A stretch of DNA of 5,534 bases from an uncultured Lachnospiraceae bacterium (GTDB taxonomy: Bacteria; Bacillota; Clostridia; Lachnospirales; Lachnospiraceae): NCBI GenBank assembly GCA_910586585.1, contig CAJUKA010000202.1, positions 1-5,534 on the forward strand, given 5' to 3'. Made by a program: the position numbers and the translations under genes. The notes beneath the pieces are model-generated. The model was not told the origin of the DNA. It made no database searches and saw only the letters and a program-made list of their open reading frames with translations. Shown here piece after piece: positions 1 to 4,522 of this stretch. Within the stretch, counting starts at the first letter, position 1. Each line of letters begins with the position of its first letter.

Positions 1-27
1 AAAGTGAATAGCAGTTGTCTCATGCGG

Positions 28-70
28 AAAAAACCGTGCGAAGTTGATATTATACTTCGCATGGTTTTTT
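28..70. terminator. Strong, possibly bidirectional Rho-independent terminator
   Basis: A near-perfect 17-bp inverted repeat pairs 28-44 with 54-70 around a 9-base loop, with a single G-T wobble. The outer arms are an A-run on the left and a T-run on the right, so it can terminate transcription from either side. It separates the gene cluster starting at 135 from whatever lies upstream of the window. No gene can be seen in bases 1-27. Confidence 0.9.
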
Positions 71-134
71 TAATTATAAAGAAAAGGAAGCGTTGTATTA
101 TCAGTTTATAAGAAAGAAACGGAGGTATTTGCTG

Positions 135-452
135 ATGGAGACGATTACAGTTAAAAGAAATGGGGTTTATATTAGCTTTCCGAGTTTTACAATGGCAGAT
201 GGCAATGTAAAGGATGATGTGATTACTGGTACACGTATAGTGAAACCTGTGTATCGAGATTATCGTAAGAAGAGTCAATTGAGATGCATTAATAGGGTTA
301 AACTAAAAAGTAAAATAACCACATTGAAAAAGGATAGCATTGTAAATACGGGCATAAAGAAAAAATGTATGAGCTGTGGATGTCCCTGTTGGCGTAGTGA
401 TGTGAGCTATTGTTGGGATTGCTATAAGTATCAGTATTTTGAATCAAAGTAA
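135..452 (+). CDS. Small Cys-cluster (probable zinc-binding) protein, unknown function
   Basis: This 105-residue protein is not one I recognise. The ATG at 135 is chosen over an in-frame TTG at 93 because GGAGG (121-125) lies 9 bases before it. The N-terminal three quarters is basic (many Lys/Arg) with no membrane segment. The C-terminus carries a dense Cys cluster: Cys78, 81, 83 and 85, then Cys93 and 96, in a C-x2-C-x-C-x-C-x7-C-x2-C pattern followed by an aromatic tail (YKYQYF). This looks like a small zinc knuckle; the basic body suggests nucleic-acid binding, which is inference. It is the first gene after the 28-70 terminator and is followed 16 bases later by the next gene, so it probably heads the operon. 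No convincing promoter was found between 71 and 120. Confidence 0.8.
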   Translation: METITVKRNGVYISFPSFTMADGNVKDDVITGTRIVKPVYRDYRKKSQLRCINRVKLKSKITTLKKDSIVNTGIKKKCMSCGCPCWRSDVSYCWDCYKYQYFESK

Positions 453-468
453 GAGGGAGGAAGAAGAG

Positions 469-759
469 ATGAAAAAAGTGATTTTGGAAGAACAGGTAAA
501 AATTAAGGCGGTAAAAAATTTTTCTGGAAAAGATAAGCTGATTGATTATTATATTGAACAACCTGGACAGGAAAAAATATATGCATTTAGTAAAGTGTTT
601 ACACAGAATACTTATGATATGTGTAAGGCTGGAATTAGAGTAAATGAACTATCTGTAAAAAGAAGTCGAGATAGAGGCGTGATGAGGTTGGTAAATTACT
701 TAAATGTCATACTTCCATATTTATGTGAATTCTATGAGATACCAGTTGCAGCATCGTAA
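469..759 (+). CDS. Small soluble protein of unknown function
   Basis: The product has 96 residues and I do not recognise a family. The ATG at 469 is preferred because GGGAGG at 455-460 sits 8 bases upstream; the in-frame TTG at 439 lies inside the previous gene. The N-terminal half is charged and Lys-rich (KKVILEEQVKIKAVKNF). The C-terminal third is hydrophobic and helical in character, with a motif around VKRSRDRGVMRLVNYLN and a closing LPYLCEFYEIPVAAS. No metal motif, signal peptide or obvious DNA-binding helix is seen. It sits 16 bases after the Cys-cluster gene and 15 bases before the membrane-protein gene, which supports co-transcription. It could be a small regulator or accessory factor, but nothing in the sequence decides this. 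Confidence 0.85.
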   Translation: MKKVILEEQVKIKAVKNFSGKDKLIDYYIEQPGQEKIYAFSKVFTQNTYDMCKAGIRVNELSVKRSRDRGVMRLVNYLNVILPYLCEFYEIPVAAS

Positions 760-774
760 AGGGAGGGATTATTT

Positions 775-975
775 ATGAGAGGTCGAAGAGGTGGATGTTA
801 CGGCGGCGGTGGTGGATTAATAGGTCTTTTGGCAATAATGCTTATAGCTATTTATGCTATGCCTTTTGTTGGAGGATATGTATTGATTACCGGCAAGGAT
901 GATGGAAGTAAATTACTGGGTGGCTCACTATTAGTTGTCGGAATAATTATTTGGATTGCGATGGGAATACATTAA
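775..975 (+). CDS. Small Gly-rich membrane protein with two transmembrane helices
   Basis: The 66-residue product starts with an Arg/Gly-rich stretch (RGRRGGCYGGGGG) and then has two hydrophobic segments, at about residues 15-38 and 46-64, joined by a short charged loop (GKDDGS). Both termini would lie on the same side, probably the cytoplasm because the basic residues are at the N-terminus. The ribosome binding site GGGAGGG (761-767) is 7 bases before the ATG. Function is unknown. Its place directly before another membrane-anchored protein suggests the two may act at the membrane together; that is inference from order alone. Confidence 0.85.
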   Translation: MRGRRGGCYGGGGGLIGLLAIMLIAIYAMPFVGGYVLITGKDDGSKLLGGSLLVVGIIIWIAMGIH

Positions 976-991
976 AGGGGGATTAAGAATT

Positions 992-1414
992 ATGAATGAT
1001 AGTGCAAACGGATTAGCAAAGGGATTATTAATTTTTGGAGTTATTATCATTATTGGACTTATTGCCGGCAGCGTCGATTCAAAACCGAAATGCATTAAGT
1101 CTGGGTGTAGCAATGATCAGGCATCAGGTAGCAGTTATTGCTATTTGCATAAGCCTTATACAGGCAGCTCATCCTACAGCAATAAAAGCAGTGGTAGCAG
1201 TTCTTATTCAAGTGGCAGCTCTTCTAAAAGTTCAACGTCTTCTTCTAGTAGCAAGAAAACCACATCAAGCTATAGCTCTAAGAGTTATTCGACAAATAAG
1301 AAGGTAGAGATGCCAGATTGCGATGACTACGAAGATTTTGACGACTTTATGGACGACTGGGATGGATATATGCCGGACGGCAGTGATGCTGAAGATTATT
1401 GGGATAATTGGTAA
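992..1414 (+). CDS. Membrane-anchored protein with CCCH zinc-type motif, Ser-rich linker and acidic tail
   Basis: This 140-residue protein has four visible parts. One hydrophobic helix lies at about residues 8-28. A compact motif with Cys34, Cys39, Cys50 and His53 (C-x4-C-x10-C-x2-H, ending CYLHK) looks like a small zinc-binding unit. A low-complexity linker rich in Ser, Tyr and Lys spans about residues 57-103. The final 36 residues are very acidic and aromatic (DCDDYEDFDDF, then DDWDGY). Similar zinc-motif plus poly-Ser proteins occur in Clostridia, to my knowledge without an assigned function. The ATG at 992 is preferred to the upstream TTG at 956 because AAGGGGG (975-981) lies 10 bases before it and the earlier start overlaps the previous gene. 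Lysines just after the helix weakly favour a cytoplasmic C-terminus. Confidence 0.85.
   Translation: MNDSANGLAKGLLIFGVIIIIGLIAGSVDSKPKCIKSGCSNDQASGSSYCYLHKPYTGSSSYSNKSSGSSSYSSGSSSKSSTSSSSSKKTTSSYSSKSYSTNKKVEMPDCDDYEDFDDFMDDWDGYMPDGSDAEDYWDNW
1160..1295 (+). repeat. Low-complexity Ser/Lys codon repeat tract
   Basis: Inside the gene at 992-1414, imperfect short repeats built on AGC/AGT/TCT serine codons (for example GGCAGCTC and GTGGTAGCAG units) encode the Ser-rich linker. Several serine codon types are mixed, so the tract is kept at the protein level rather than being a recent DNA slippage product. Length variation between strains is likely. Confidence 0.6.
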
Positions 1415-1428
1415 GGAGGAATAAACGT

Positions 1429-1695
1429 ATGGGATTTTGGGACAGAGAAGTAAGAGACGGATTTGATGCAATGTTTGATTTTAACAGAGATGGACACCTG
1501 GATCCATTTGAGCAGGCCATGCAATTTGATTTTATCGAAGAGGGAATGAGGTCCGAAAGCGGCAGTGACGAAGAAGAGGATGATTTGTTTGGTTCAGATC
1601 TCGACTTTGATGAACTCGAAGATATGGATGAGGATGAAAGAAGAGAAGCATTAGAAGAAGCAGGATATGATCCTGATGATTTTGATGATTTCTAA
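1429..1695 (+). CDS. Small acidic EF-hand protein
   Basis: The product has 88 residues. Residues 17-28 (DFNRDGHLDPFE) form a canonical 12-residue EF-hand calcium loop: Asp1, Asn3, Asp5, Gly6, Leu8, Asp9 and Glu12 are all in the expected places. It is flanked by helix-like segments (about 5-16 and 29-38). The rest is extremely acidic, with runs of Asp and Glu and a DPDDFDDF ending. There is only one EF-hand; such loops usually work in pairs, so dimerisation or pairing with a partner is possible. The ribosome binding site AAGGAGG (1413-1419) overlaps the stop codon of the previous gene, with 9-base spacing, so translation is probably coupled. Both proteins end in acidic aromatic tails, hinting at a shared role. 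Calcium binding is inferred from the motif. Confidence 0.88.
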   Translation: MGFWDREVRDGFDAMFDFNRDGHLDPFEQAMQFDFIEEGMRSESGSDEEEDDLFGSDLDFDELEDMDEDERREALEEAGYDPDDFDDF

Positions 1696-1707
1696 GGGGT
1701 TGATTCG

Positions 1708-1989
1708 TTGAAAGGACAGCGCAGAAATTATTGTATAAGCTATCTTAGGTGTGGGCATTGTGGAAGTATAATGCCCATACCTAGACGCAAGAGCCGGTTA
1801 AGAGAGAAAAATCACATTAAAACTATGTACTGCTATCATTGCCAGTCTGTTAGAGATTTTTTGGAAAATTATGATAGTTGCAGAGATAAGGAGGACTACG
1901 GATATGCAGATGCCGATGAAAATACATTGCTTCCCAGTCAAATTAAGTGGGAAGGAAGTTGTTGCTATTGCTACGATATTTGCTCTTGA
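1708..1989 (+). CDS. Zinc ribbon protein of unknown function
   Basis: The 93-residue frame starts at TTG, chosen because AAGGGG (1695-1700) lies just upstream with about 7-base spacing and no ATG fits. Cys15-x2-Cys18 and Cys42-x2-Cys45 make a classic four-Cys zinc ribbon, with a basic stretch between them (RRKSRLREKNHIK). Small zinc ribbons of this form are common in phages and mobile elements of Firmicutes; the basic insert suggests nucleic-acid contact. Beyond about residue 65 the sequence is less convincing, and it overlaps the next gene, which has its own strong ribosome binding site. The last 28 codons may therefore be a read-on tail or the product of a small frameshift. Confidence 0.75.
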   Translation: MKGQRRNYCISYLRCGHCGSIMPIPRRKSRLREKNHIKTMYCYHCQSVRDFLENYDSCRDKEDYGYADADENTLLPSQIKWEGSCCYCYDICS

Positions 1990-2107
1990 AGCAATTATTA
2001 TGACAGCAATGCATAAGAATTATTCTGTCGAAGTAAATGGTGAGACTACGGAAGACGGTAGACTTAAGGGATCTTTGAAATTAAATTCAGAGCCGCTAAA
2101 GAAGTAG
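1904..2107 (+). CDS. Small single-helix membrane protein overlapping the zinc ribbon gene
   Basis: This 67-residue product starts at the ATG at 1904, which has an excellent AAGGAGG (1888-1894) at 9-base spacing. It overlaps the end of the 1708-1989 gene by 86 bases in another frame. A hydrophobic helix lies at about residues 18-36 with an unusual buried Glu29 (FALEAII). After it comes a short polar tail (EVNGETTEDGRLKGSLKL) that looks like a beta-hairpin. The ribosome binding site inside the upstream gene points to translational coupling. It is the last gene of the run; no clear terminator follows. Function is unknown. Confidence 0.7.
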   Translation: MQMPMKIHCFPVKLSGKEVVAIATIFALEAIIMTAMHKNYSVEVNGETTEDGRLKGSLKLNSEPLKK

Positions 2108-2183
2108 ATAAAACACATTCTGTCGGCTTTATTTACCCACTCCACGATTTTTTTGCATTTTATTCTGATAATTGAAGTGCTAA

Positions 2184-2229
2184 CTGTCCTTTGAAGAGTA
2201 GGAGGGAATACCTGCTACAAAATGGACAG
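2184..2229 (+). promoter_or_regulatory. Hairpin leader upstream of xis
   Basis: An inverted repeat pairs CTGTCC (2184-2189) with GGACAG (2224-2229). A second stem inside pairs GTAG (2198-2201) with CTAC (2215-2218) and AGG (2203-2205) with CCT (2211-2213) around a GAATA loop. The inner 5' arm holds an AGGAGGG sequence, so a ribosome binding-like site is hidden when the stem forms. There is no T-run after it, so it is not a terminator. It lies in the 163-base gap before xis and could regulate xis translation or bind a protein. Confidence 0.5.
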
Positions 2230-2270
2230 AGCGTTTCCTCTGAAAATTCAATTTACAGGAGGAAGCGATT

Positions 2271-2492
2271 ATGGCTTACAGCAGAGCAGAAGTACCGGAG
2301 TTAGAGAATTTACTGAAATATGGTAAGAAGAAGTTTGTCAGATATGATGAGGGAGCAAAGCTTTACTCAATGGGGCTTCATTCTTTCCAGGAGTTGGCAA
2401 GGGAAGCGAATGCAGTTTATCATGTGAAGCGCATTGTACTTGTGAATACAGAAGTGATTGATGAGTACATGGAAAATTTTAGAGACGAGTAG
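2271..2492 (+). CDS. xis: Tn916-Xis-like excisionase (DUF6462-like)
   Basis: The 73-residue protein has the usual length and layout of the small excisionase-like proteins that precede Tn916-type integrases in gut Clostridia. The core (about residues 18-65) reads KKFVRYDEGAKLYSMGLHSF, then a helix, then a strand with VLVNTEVIDEYM. This is a winged-helix type plan in which RYDEGAKLYSMG starts the helix-turn-helix. Known members bind the element ends and steer the integrase towards excision. The start is set by AGGAGG (2257-2262), 8 bases before the ATG. The integrase gene lies one small gene downstream. The match is from recalled family features, not a search. Confidence 0.8.
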   Translation: MAYSRAEVPELENLLKYGKKKFVRYDEGAKLYSMGLHSFQELAREANAVYHVKRIVLVNTEVIDEYMENFRDE

Positions 2493-2522
2493 GATTGTGA
2501 GGACAGCCTGCAGTGCTCTGAA

Positions 2523-2568
2523 ACTTTTTCAAAAAGTACTTGAAATATTGACGGTCAAAAAGTATAAT
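2523..2568 (+). promoter_or_regulatory. Sigma-A promoter with candidate operators for the regulator-integrase unit
   Basis: A -35 box TTGAAA (2540-2545) and a perfect -10 box TATAAT (2563-2568) are 17 bases apart, the ideal spacing. A perfect 15-base palindrome with ACTTTTT and AAAAAGT arms (2523-2537) lies just upstream of -35. A second palindrome, TTGACGGTCAA (2548-2558), lies in the spacer. TCAAAAAGTA also occurs twice as a direct repeat (2529-2538 and 2555-2564), 26 bases apart. A protein bound here would block RNA polymerase, and the downstream ribbon-helix-helix protein is the obvious candidate. The boxes are seen; the repressor is inferred. Confidence 0.75.
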
Positions 2569-2596
2569 GATAAATACAGATGGAGGTTTTGAACAG

Positions 2597-2782
2597 ATGG
2601 CAAGAACAGGAAGACCAAAGCTCGAAGATTCGAGAAGTCACAAGATTTCAGTACGCTTCTCTGATGAGCAGTTGGCAAGACTGGAAGCCTACTGTGAGAA
2701 GTTCCAACTGAATAAAGCGCAGGTGCTTATGAAAGGCTTCGAAGAACTGGAACGTCAGGCAGAAGCTGATCAGGGCAAATAG
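2597..2782 (+). CDS. Ribbon-helix-helix (CopG/Arc-type) regulator
   Basis: The 61-residue protein has a basic N-terminal arm (MARTGRPK), a beta-strand HKISVRF (about residues 15-21), helix 1 from SDEQLARLEAYC, a turn at QLNK, and helix 2 to about residue 57. This is the ribbon-helix-helix plan; such proteins dimerise and insert the strand into the DNA major groove. The ATG at 2597 is preferred because GGAGG (2582-2586) lies 10 bases upstream; an in-frame ATG at 2567 overlaps the -10 box and cannot be on the transcript. It sits between xis and int under its own promoter with palindromes, so it probably represses itself and the integrase. Confidence 0.85.
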   Translation: MARTGRPKLEDSRSHKISVRFSDEQLARLEAYCEKFQLNKAQVLMKGFEELERQAEADQGK

Positions 2783-2793
2783 GCAGGCTGTTT

Positions 2794-2812
2794 CTCACTG
2801 GAAAGTGAGGTG
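2794..2812 (+). promoter_or_regulatory. Hairpin masking the integrase ribosome binding site
   Basis: CTCACT (2794-2799) pairs perfectly with AGTGAG (2804-2809) around a GGAA tetraloop, which belongs to the stable GNRA class. The 3' arm runs into GAGGTG (2807-2812), the only plausible ribosome binding site of the integrase ATG at 2818. The stem would lower integrase translation unless melted, for example by ribosomes finishing the regulator gene at 2782. Confidence 0.55.
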
Positions 2813-2817
2813 ACAGA

Positions 2818-4044
2818 ATGGCTAATTCAAGAAAAGACAAACGTGGGTATGTACTTCGTACCGGCGAATGTCAAAGAACAGATGGGCGCTATTCCTATTC
2901 TTATACAGACAAGTATGGAGAGCGTCATGTAGTATATGCCAAGGATTTGGCAGAACTACGAAAAAAAGAGAGAAAGATCATTCGTGACATGGAGGATGGC
3001 ATTGATACACATGCTCCAGAGAAGATTACTCTTAATCAGCTGTATGATAAATACATTTCACTTAAGGTCGATTTGAAACCTACTACAAGAGCCAATTACA
3101 AGTATATGTATGATCACTTTGTAAGACCTAAGTTTGGTAGAAGGAAGATAGCAGACATTAAGTATACTGATGTGAAGAAGTTCTATTATGATCTGATTAT
3201 GAATAAGGAAATGAAGGCTTACACTCTGGATAATGTTCATACTCAGATTCATCCAACCTTGCAGATGGCTGTAAGGGATGGGTTGCTTAGAACGAATCCG
3301 TCAGATGGTGTTATGGCAGAGATTAAGAAGAGCCACGTATGGGATAAGGAACCAAGAAGAGCTTTAACGATTCCGCAGCAGAGAGCATTTACCGGTTACA
3401 TGCAAAATAGCAGAGAGTATCATGGATGGGTTCCCGTCATTATGATTCTGCTTGGTACAGGAATGCGTATTGGAGAGTGCTTGGGACTTAGATGGGAAGA
3501 TTTGAACTTTGAGAGTCGAACCATTAGTGTGAATCACAATCTCAGTGAACGTCCTTATGATGATGGAACTTGCACGAAGCATATTCAGACTCCGAAGACG
3601 AAGGCAGGAACGAGAACAATTCCAATGATTGATGAAGTATTTGATGCTTTCCTTCAGGAATATGAGATGCAGAAGTGTATGGGATATCGCTCAGAGACAA
3701 TTGATGGTTATACCAACTTTGTATTTCTGACTACCGGTGGCAGTGTTCTTTCAGCTTCAAGTGTTAATCGTGCGATTCACGGAATCACAGATAGTTACAA
3801 CGCAGAGGAAATCCAAAAGGCTAAGGAAGAGAAGAGAGAGCCGGTGCTCATTCCAAACTTTTCCGCACACAGCTTAAGGCATACCTTCTGTACAAGACTC
3901 TGTGAGAACGAGAGCAATCTCAAGGTGATCCAATCGGTGATGGGACATTCAGACATTACCACTACGATGGACATTTACGCAGAAGCAACGGATGAGAAAA
4001 AGCAGGAGATTATGGCTAATCTCCAGGGAAAAATTATAGTATAA
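2818..4044 (+). CDS. int: Tn916-type tyrosine integrase
   Basis: This 408-residue site-specific recombinase is close to the roughly 405 residues of Tn916 Int. The N-terminal arm-binding domain (about residues 1-60, with RGYVLRTGECQRTDGRYSY) is typical of that family. A SAM-like core-binding domain follows (about 70-170), then the catalytic domain (about 185-400). The catalytic residues are present: Arg217 in GTGMRIGECLGLRW, Lys262 in KTKAGTRTIP, His351 and Arg354 in HSLRH, His377 in GHSDITTTM, and the nucleophile Tyr387 in MDIYAEAT. It would integrate and excise the element with Xis as directionality factor. It appears intact. The ATG at 2818 is the first start after the GAGGTG site. It is co-oriented with the upstream regulator and follows it by 35 bases. 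Confidence 0.95.
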   Translation: MANSRKDKRGYVLRTGECQRTDGRYSYSYTDKYGERHVVYAKDLAELRKKERKIIRDMEDGIDTHAPEKITLNQLYDKYISLKVDLKPTTRANYKYMYDHFVRPKFGRRKIADIKYTDVKKFYYDLIMNKEMKAYTLDNVHTQIHPTLQMAVRDGLLRTNPSDGVMAEIKKSHVWDKEPRRALTIPQQRAFTGYMQNSREYHGWVPVIMILLGTGMRIGECLGLRWEDLNFESRTISVNHNLSERPYDDGTCTKHIQTPKTKAGTRTIPMIDEVFDAFLQEYEMQKCMGYRSETIDGYTNFVFLTTGGSVLSASSVNRAIHGITDSYNAEEIQKAKEEKREPVLIPNFSAHSLRHTFCTRLCENESNLKVIQSVMGHSDITTTMDIYAEATDEKKQEIMANLQGKIIV

Positions 4045-4056
4045 TAGGTAGTAACG

Positions 4057-4085
4057 ATGTGTCTTTAGCTTTGCTTTTGACGCAT
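4057..4085 (+). repeat. Short stem just after int
   Basis: ATGTGTC (4057-4063) pairs with GACGCAT (4079-4085) with one G-U wobble, around a 15-base T-rich loop. No T-run follows, so it is at best a poor terminator for int. It is the first of three stems in the gene-free stretch. Confidence 0.35.
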
Positions 4086-4097
4086 GTTAAATAAGTC

Positions 4098-4202
4098 TCC
4101 ATCAATGTTCGTGGAAATCCGTCAGAAACGGGATTTTTAGACTTGACCGCAATTAATACATCAAAATCAATTTCGTGACGGACTTATATGGACAATGATG
4201 GA
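4098..4202 (+). repeat. Long imperfect inverted repeat (candidate structured RNA or single-strand hairpin)
   Basis: The arms 4098-4137 and 4163-4202 pair along 40 positions: by hand I count about 29 Watson-Crick pairs and 3 G-U pairs on the + strand, with a 25-base loop (4138-4162). The strongest blocks are CCATCA with TGATGG, TCCGTCA with TGACGGA minus one base, and GATTTT with AAAATC. It lies in the 478-base gene-free stretch after int. It could be a noncoding RNA, a single-strand DNA hairpin such as a second-strand origin, or an old inverted duplication. Confidence 0.55.
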
Positions 4203-4345
4203 ATGACAAAATATTGGTTTACGGCGACTGTCGGAGTTGGATAAAGGCTGATGGGTTCGGTTACCCGAAAGTTCCCGACGATGAAGTCACTCGACAAATA
4301 AAGCCAGTGTTTATGCGGGTTTGAAGCACCTACGGTCACGCTACT

Positions 4346-4390
4346 GCAACAAAAGTGCAACAAATTTTAAACGAATAATACGGAATAATA
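4346..4390 (+). repeat. Paired short direct repeats, candidate integrase arm sites
   Basis: TGCAACAAA occurs twice (4346-4354 and 4357-4365), 11 bases apart, and GAATAATAC occurs twice (4373-4381 and 4383-4391, ending one base past the marked span), 10 bases apart. Repeats with one-helical-turn spacing near an element end are typical of arm-type sites bound by the N-terminal domain of Tn916-type integrases. Binding is inferred. Confidence 0.45.
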
Positions 4391-4441
4391 CTTCCATGTA
4401 CGTTTATCGTTGTGCGGATACATTCTAATATTTGTACCAAC

Positions 4442-4486
4442 AAGGACATTTTTCTAAAAGAAAATTTTAGAGAAGTGTCCTTTTTT
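4442..4486 (+). terminator. Rho-independent terminator before the DUF6075-ParA operon
   Basis: An 18-bp stem pairs 4442-4459 with 4465-4482 (two G-T wobbles, 5-base loop) and runs into a six-T tract (4481-4486). It would end transcripts coming from the integrase side and protect or attenuate the downstream operon. No promoter was seen between it and the gene at 4523, so expression of that gene may depend on read-through of this stem. Confidence 0.88.
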
Positions 4487-4522
4487 GTTATGGTCAATCA
4501 TCAAAGAATGGAGGAAGAAAGT

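Larger units (their letters stand above)
2271..4400 (+). mobile_element. Recombination module at the integrase end of a Tn916/Tn1549-type element
   Basis: The xis-like gene, regulator, intact integrase and the repeat-bearing end region form the standard terminal recombination module. The cargo at 135-2107 probably belongs to the same element, being in the same orientation and upstream. The right boundary is approximate, placed after the direct repeats, and the left end of the element is not in the window. Confidence 0.7.
4045..4522 (+). other. Gene-free stretch at the presumed element end
   Basis: No gene with a credible start and ribosome binding site was found in these 478 bases. The stretch holds the stems at 4057-4085 and 4098-4202 and a nested stem group at 4226-4288 (GACT/AGTC, GTCGG/CCGAC, and TTCGG/CCGAA around TTAC). 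The two short direct-repeat pairs at 4346-4390 and the terminator at 4442-4486 complete it. Position after an integrase and before a different gene set makes it the likely site of the element end or junction; the exact attachment core cannot be fixed from one window. Confidence 0.6.

Noticed and set aside
71..120. Promoter for the cargo operon
   Set aside because: TATAAA at 75-80 has no -35 match at usable spacing; other AT-rich hexamers are no better than chance.
1035..1307. Ala/Leu-rich plus-strand frame inside the Ser-rich gene
   Set aside because: Shifted reading of serine-codon repeats gives Ala and Val runs; there is no start signal.
4163..4210. CRISPR-like or tandem repeat unit
   Set aside because: The similarity to 4098-4137 is inverted, occurs once, and has no spacers.
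4199..4324. Possible pseudogene remnant: 41 stop-free codons (WNDKILVYGDCRSW...) after a same-frame TGA
   Set aside because: A 41-codon open run is well within chance, the opposite strand is equally open, and it overlaps the stem group; no recognisable family.
4403..4431. Candidate promoter TTTATC, 17 bases, TAATAT before the terminator
   Set aside because: Only 3 of 6 and 4 of 6 consensus matches, and it would start transcription right at the terminator stem.
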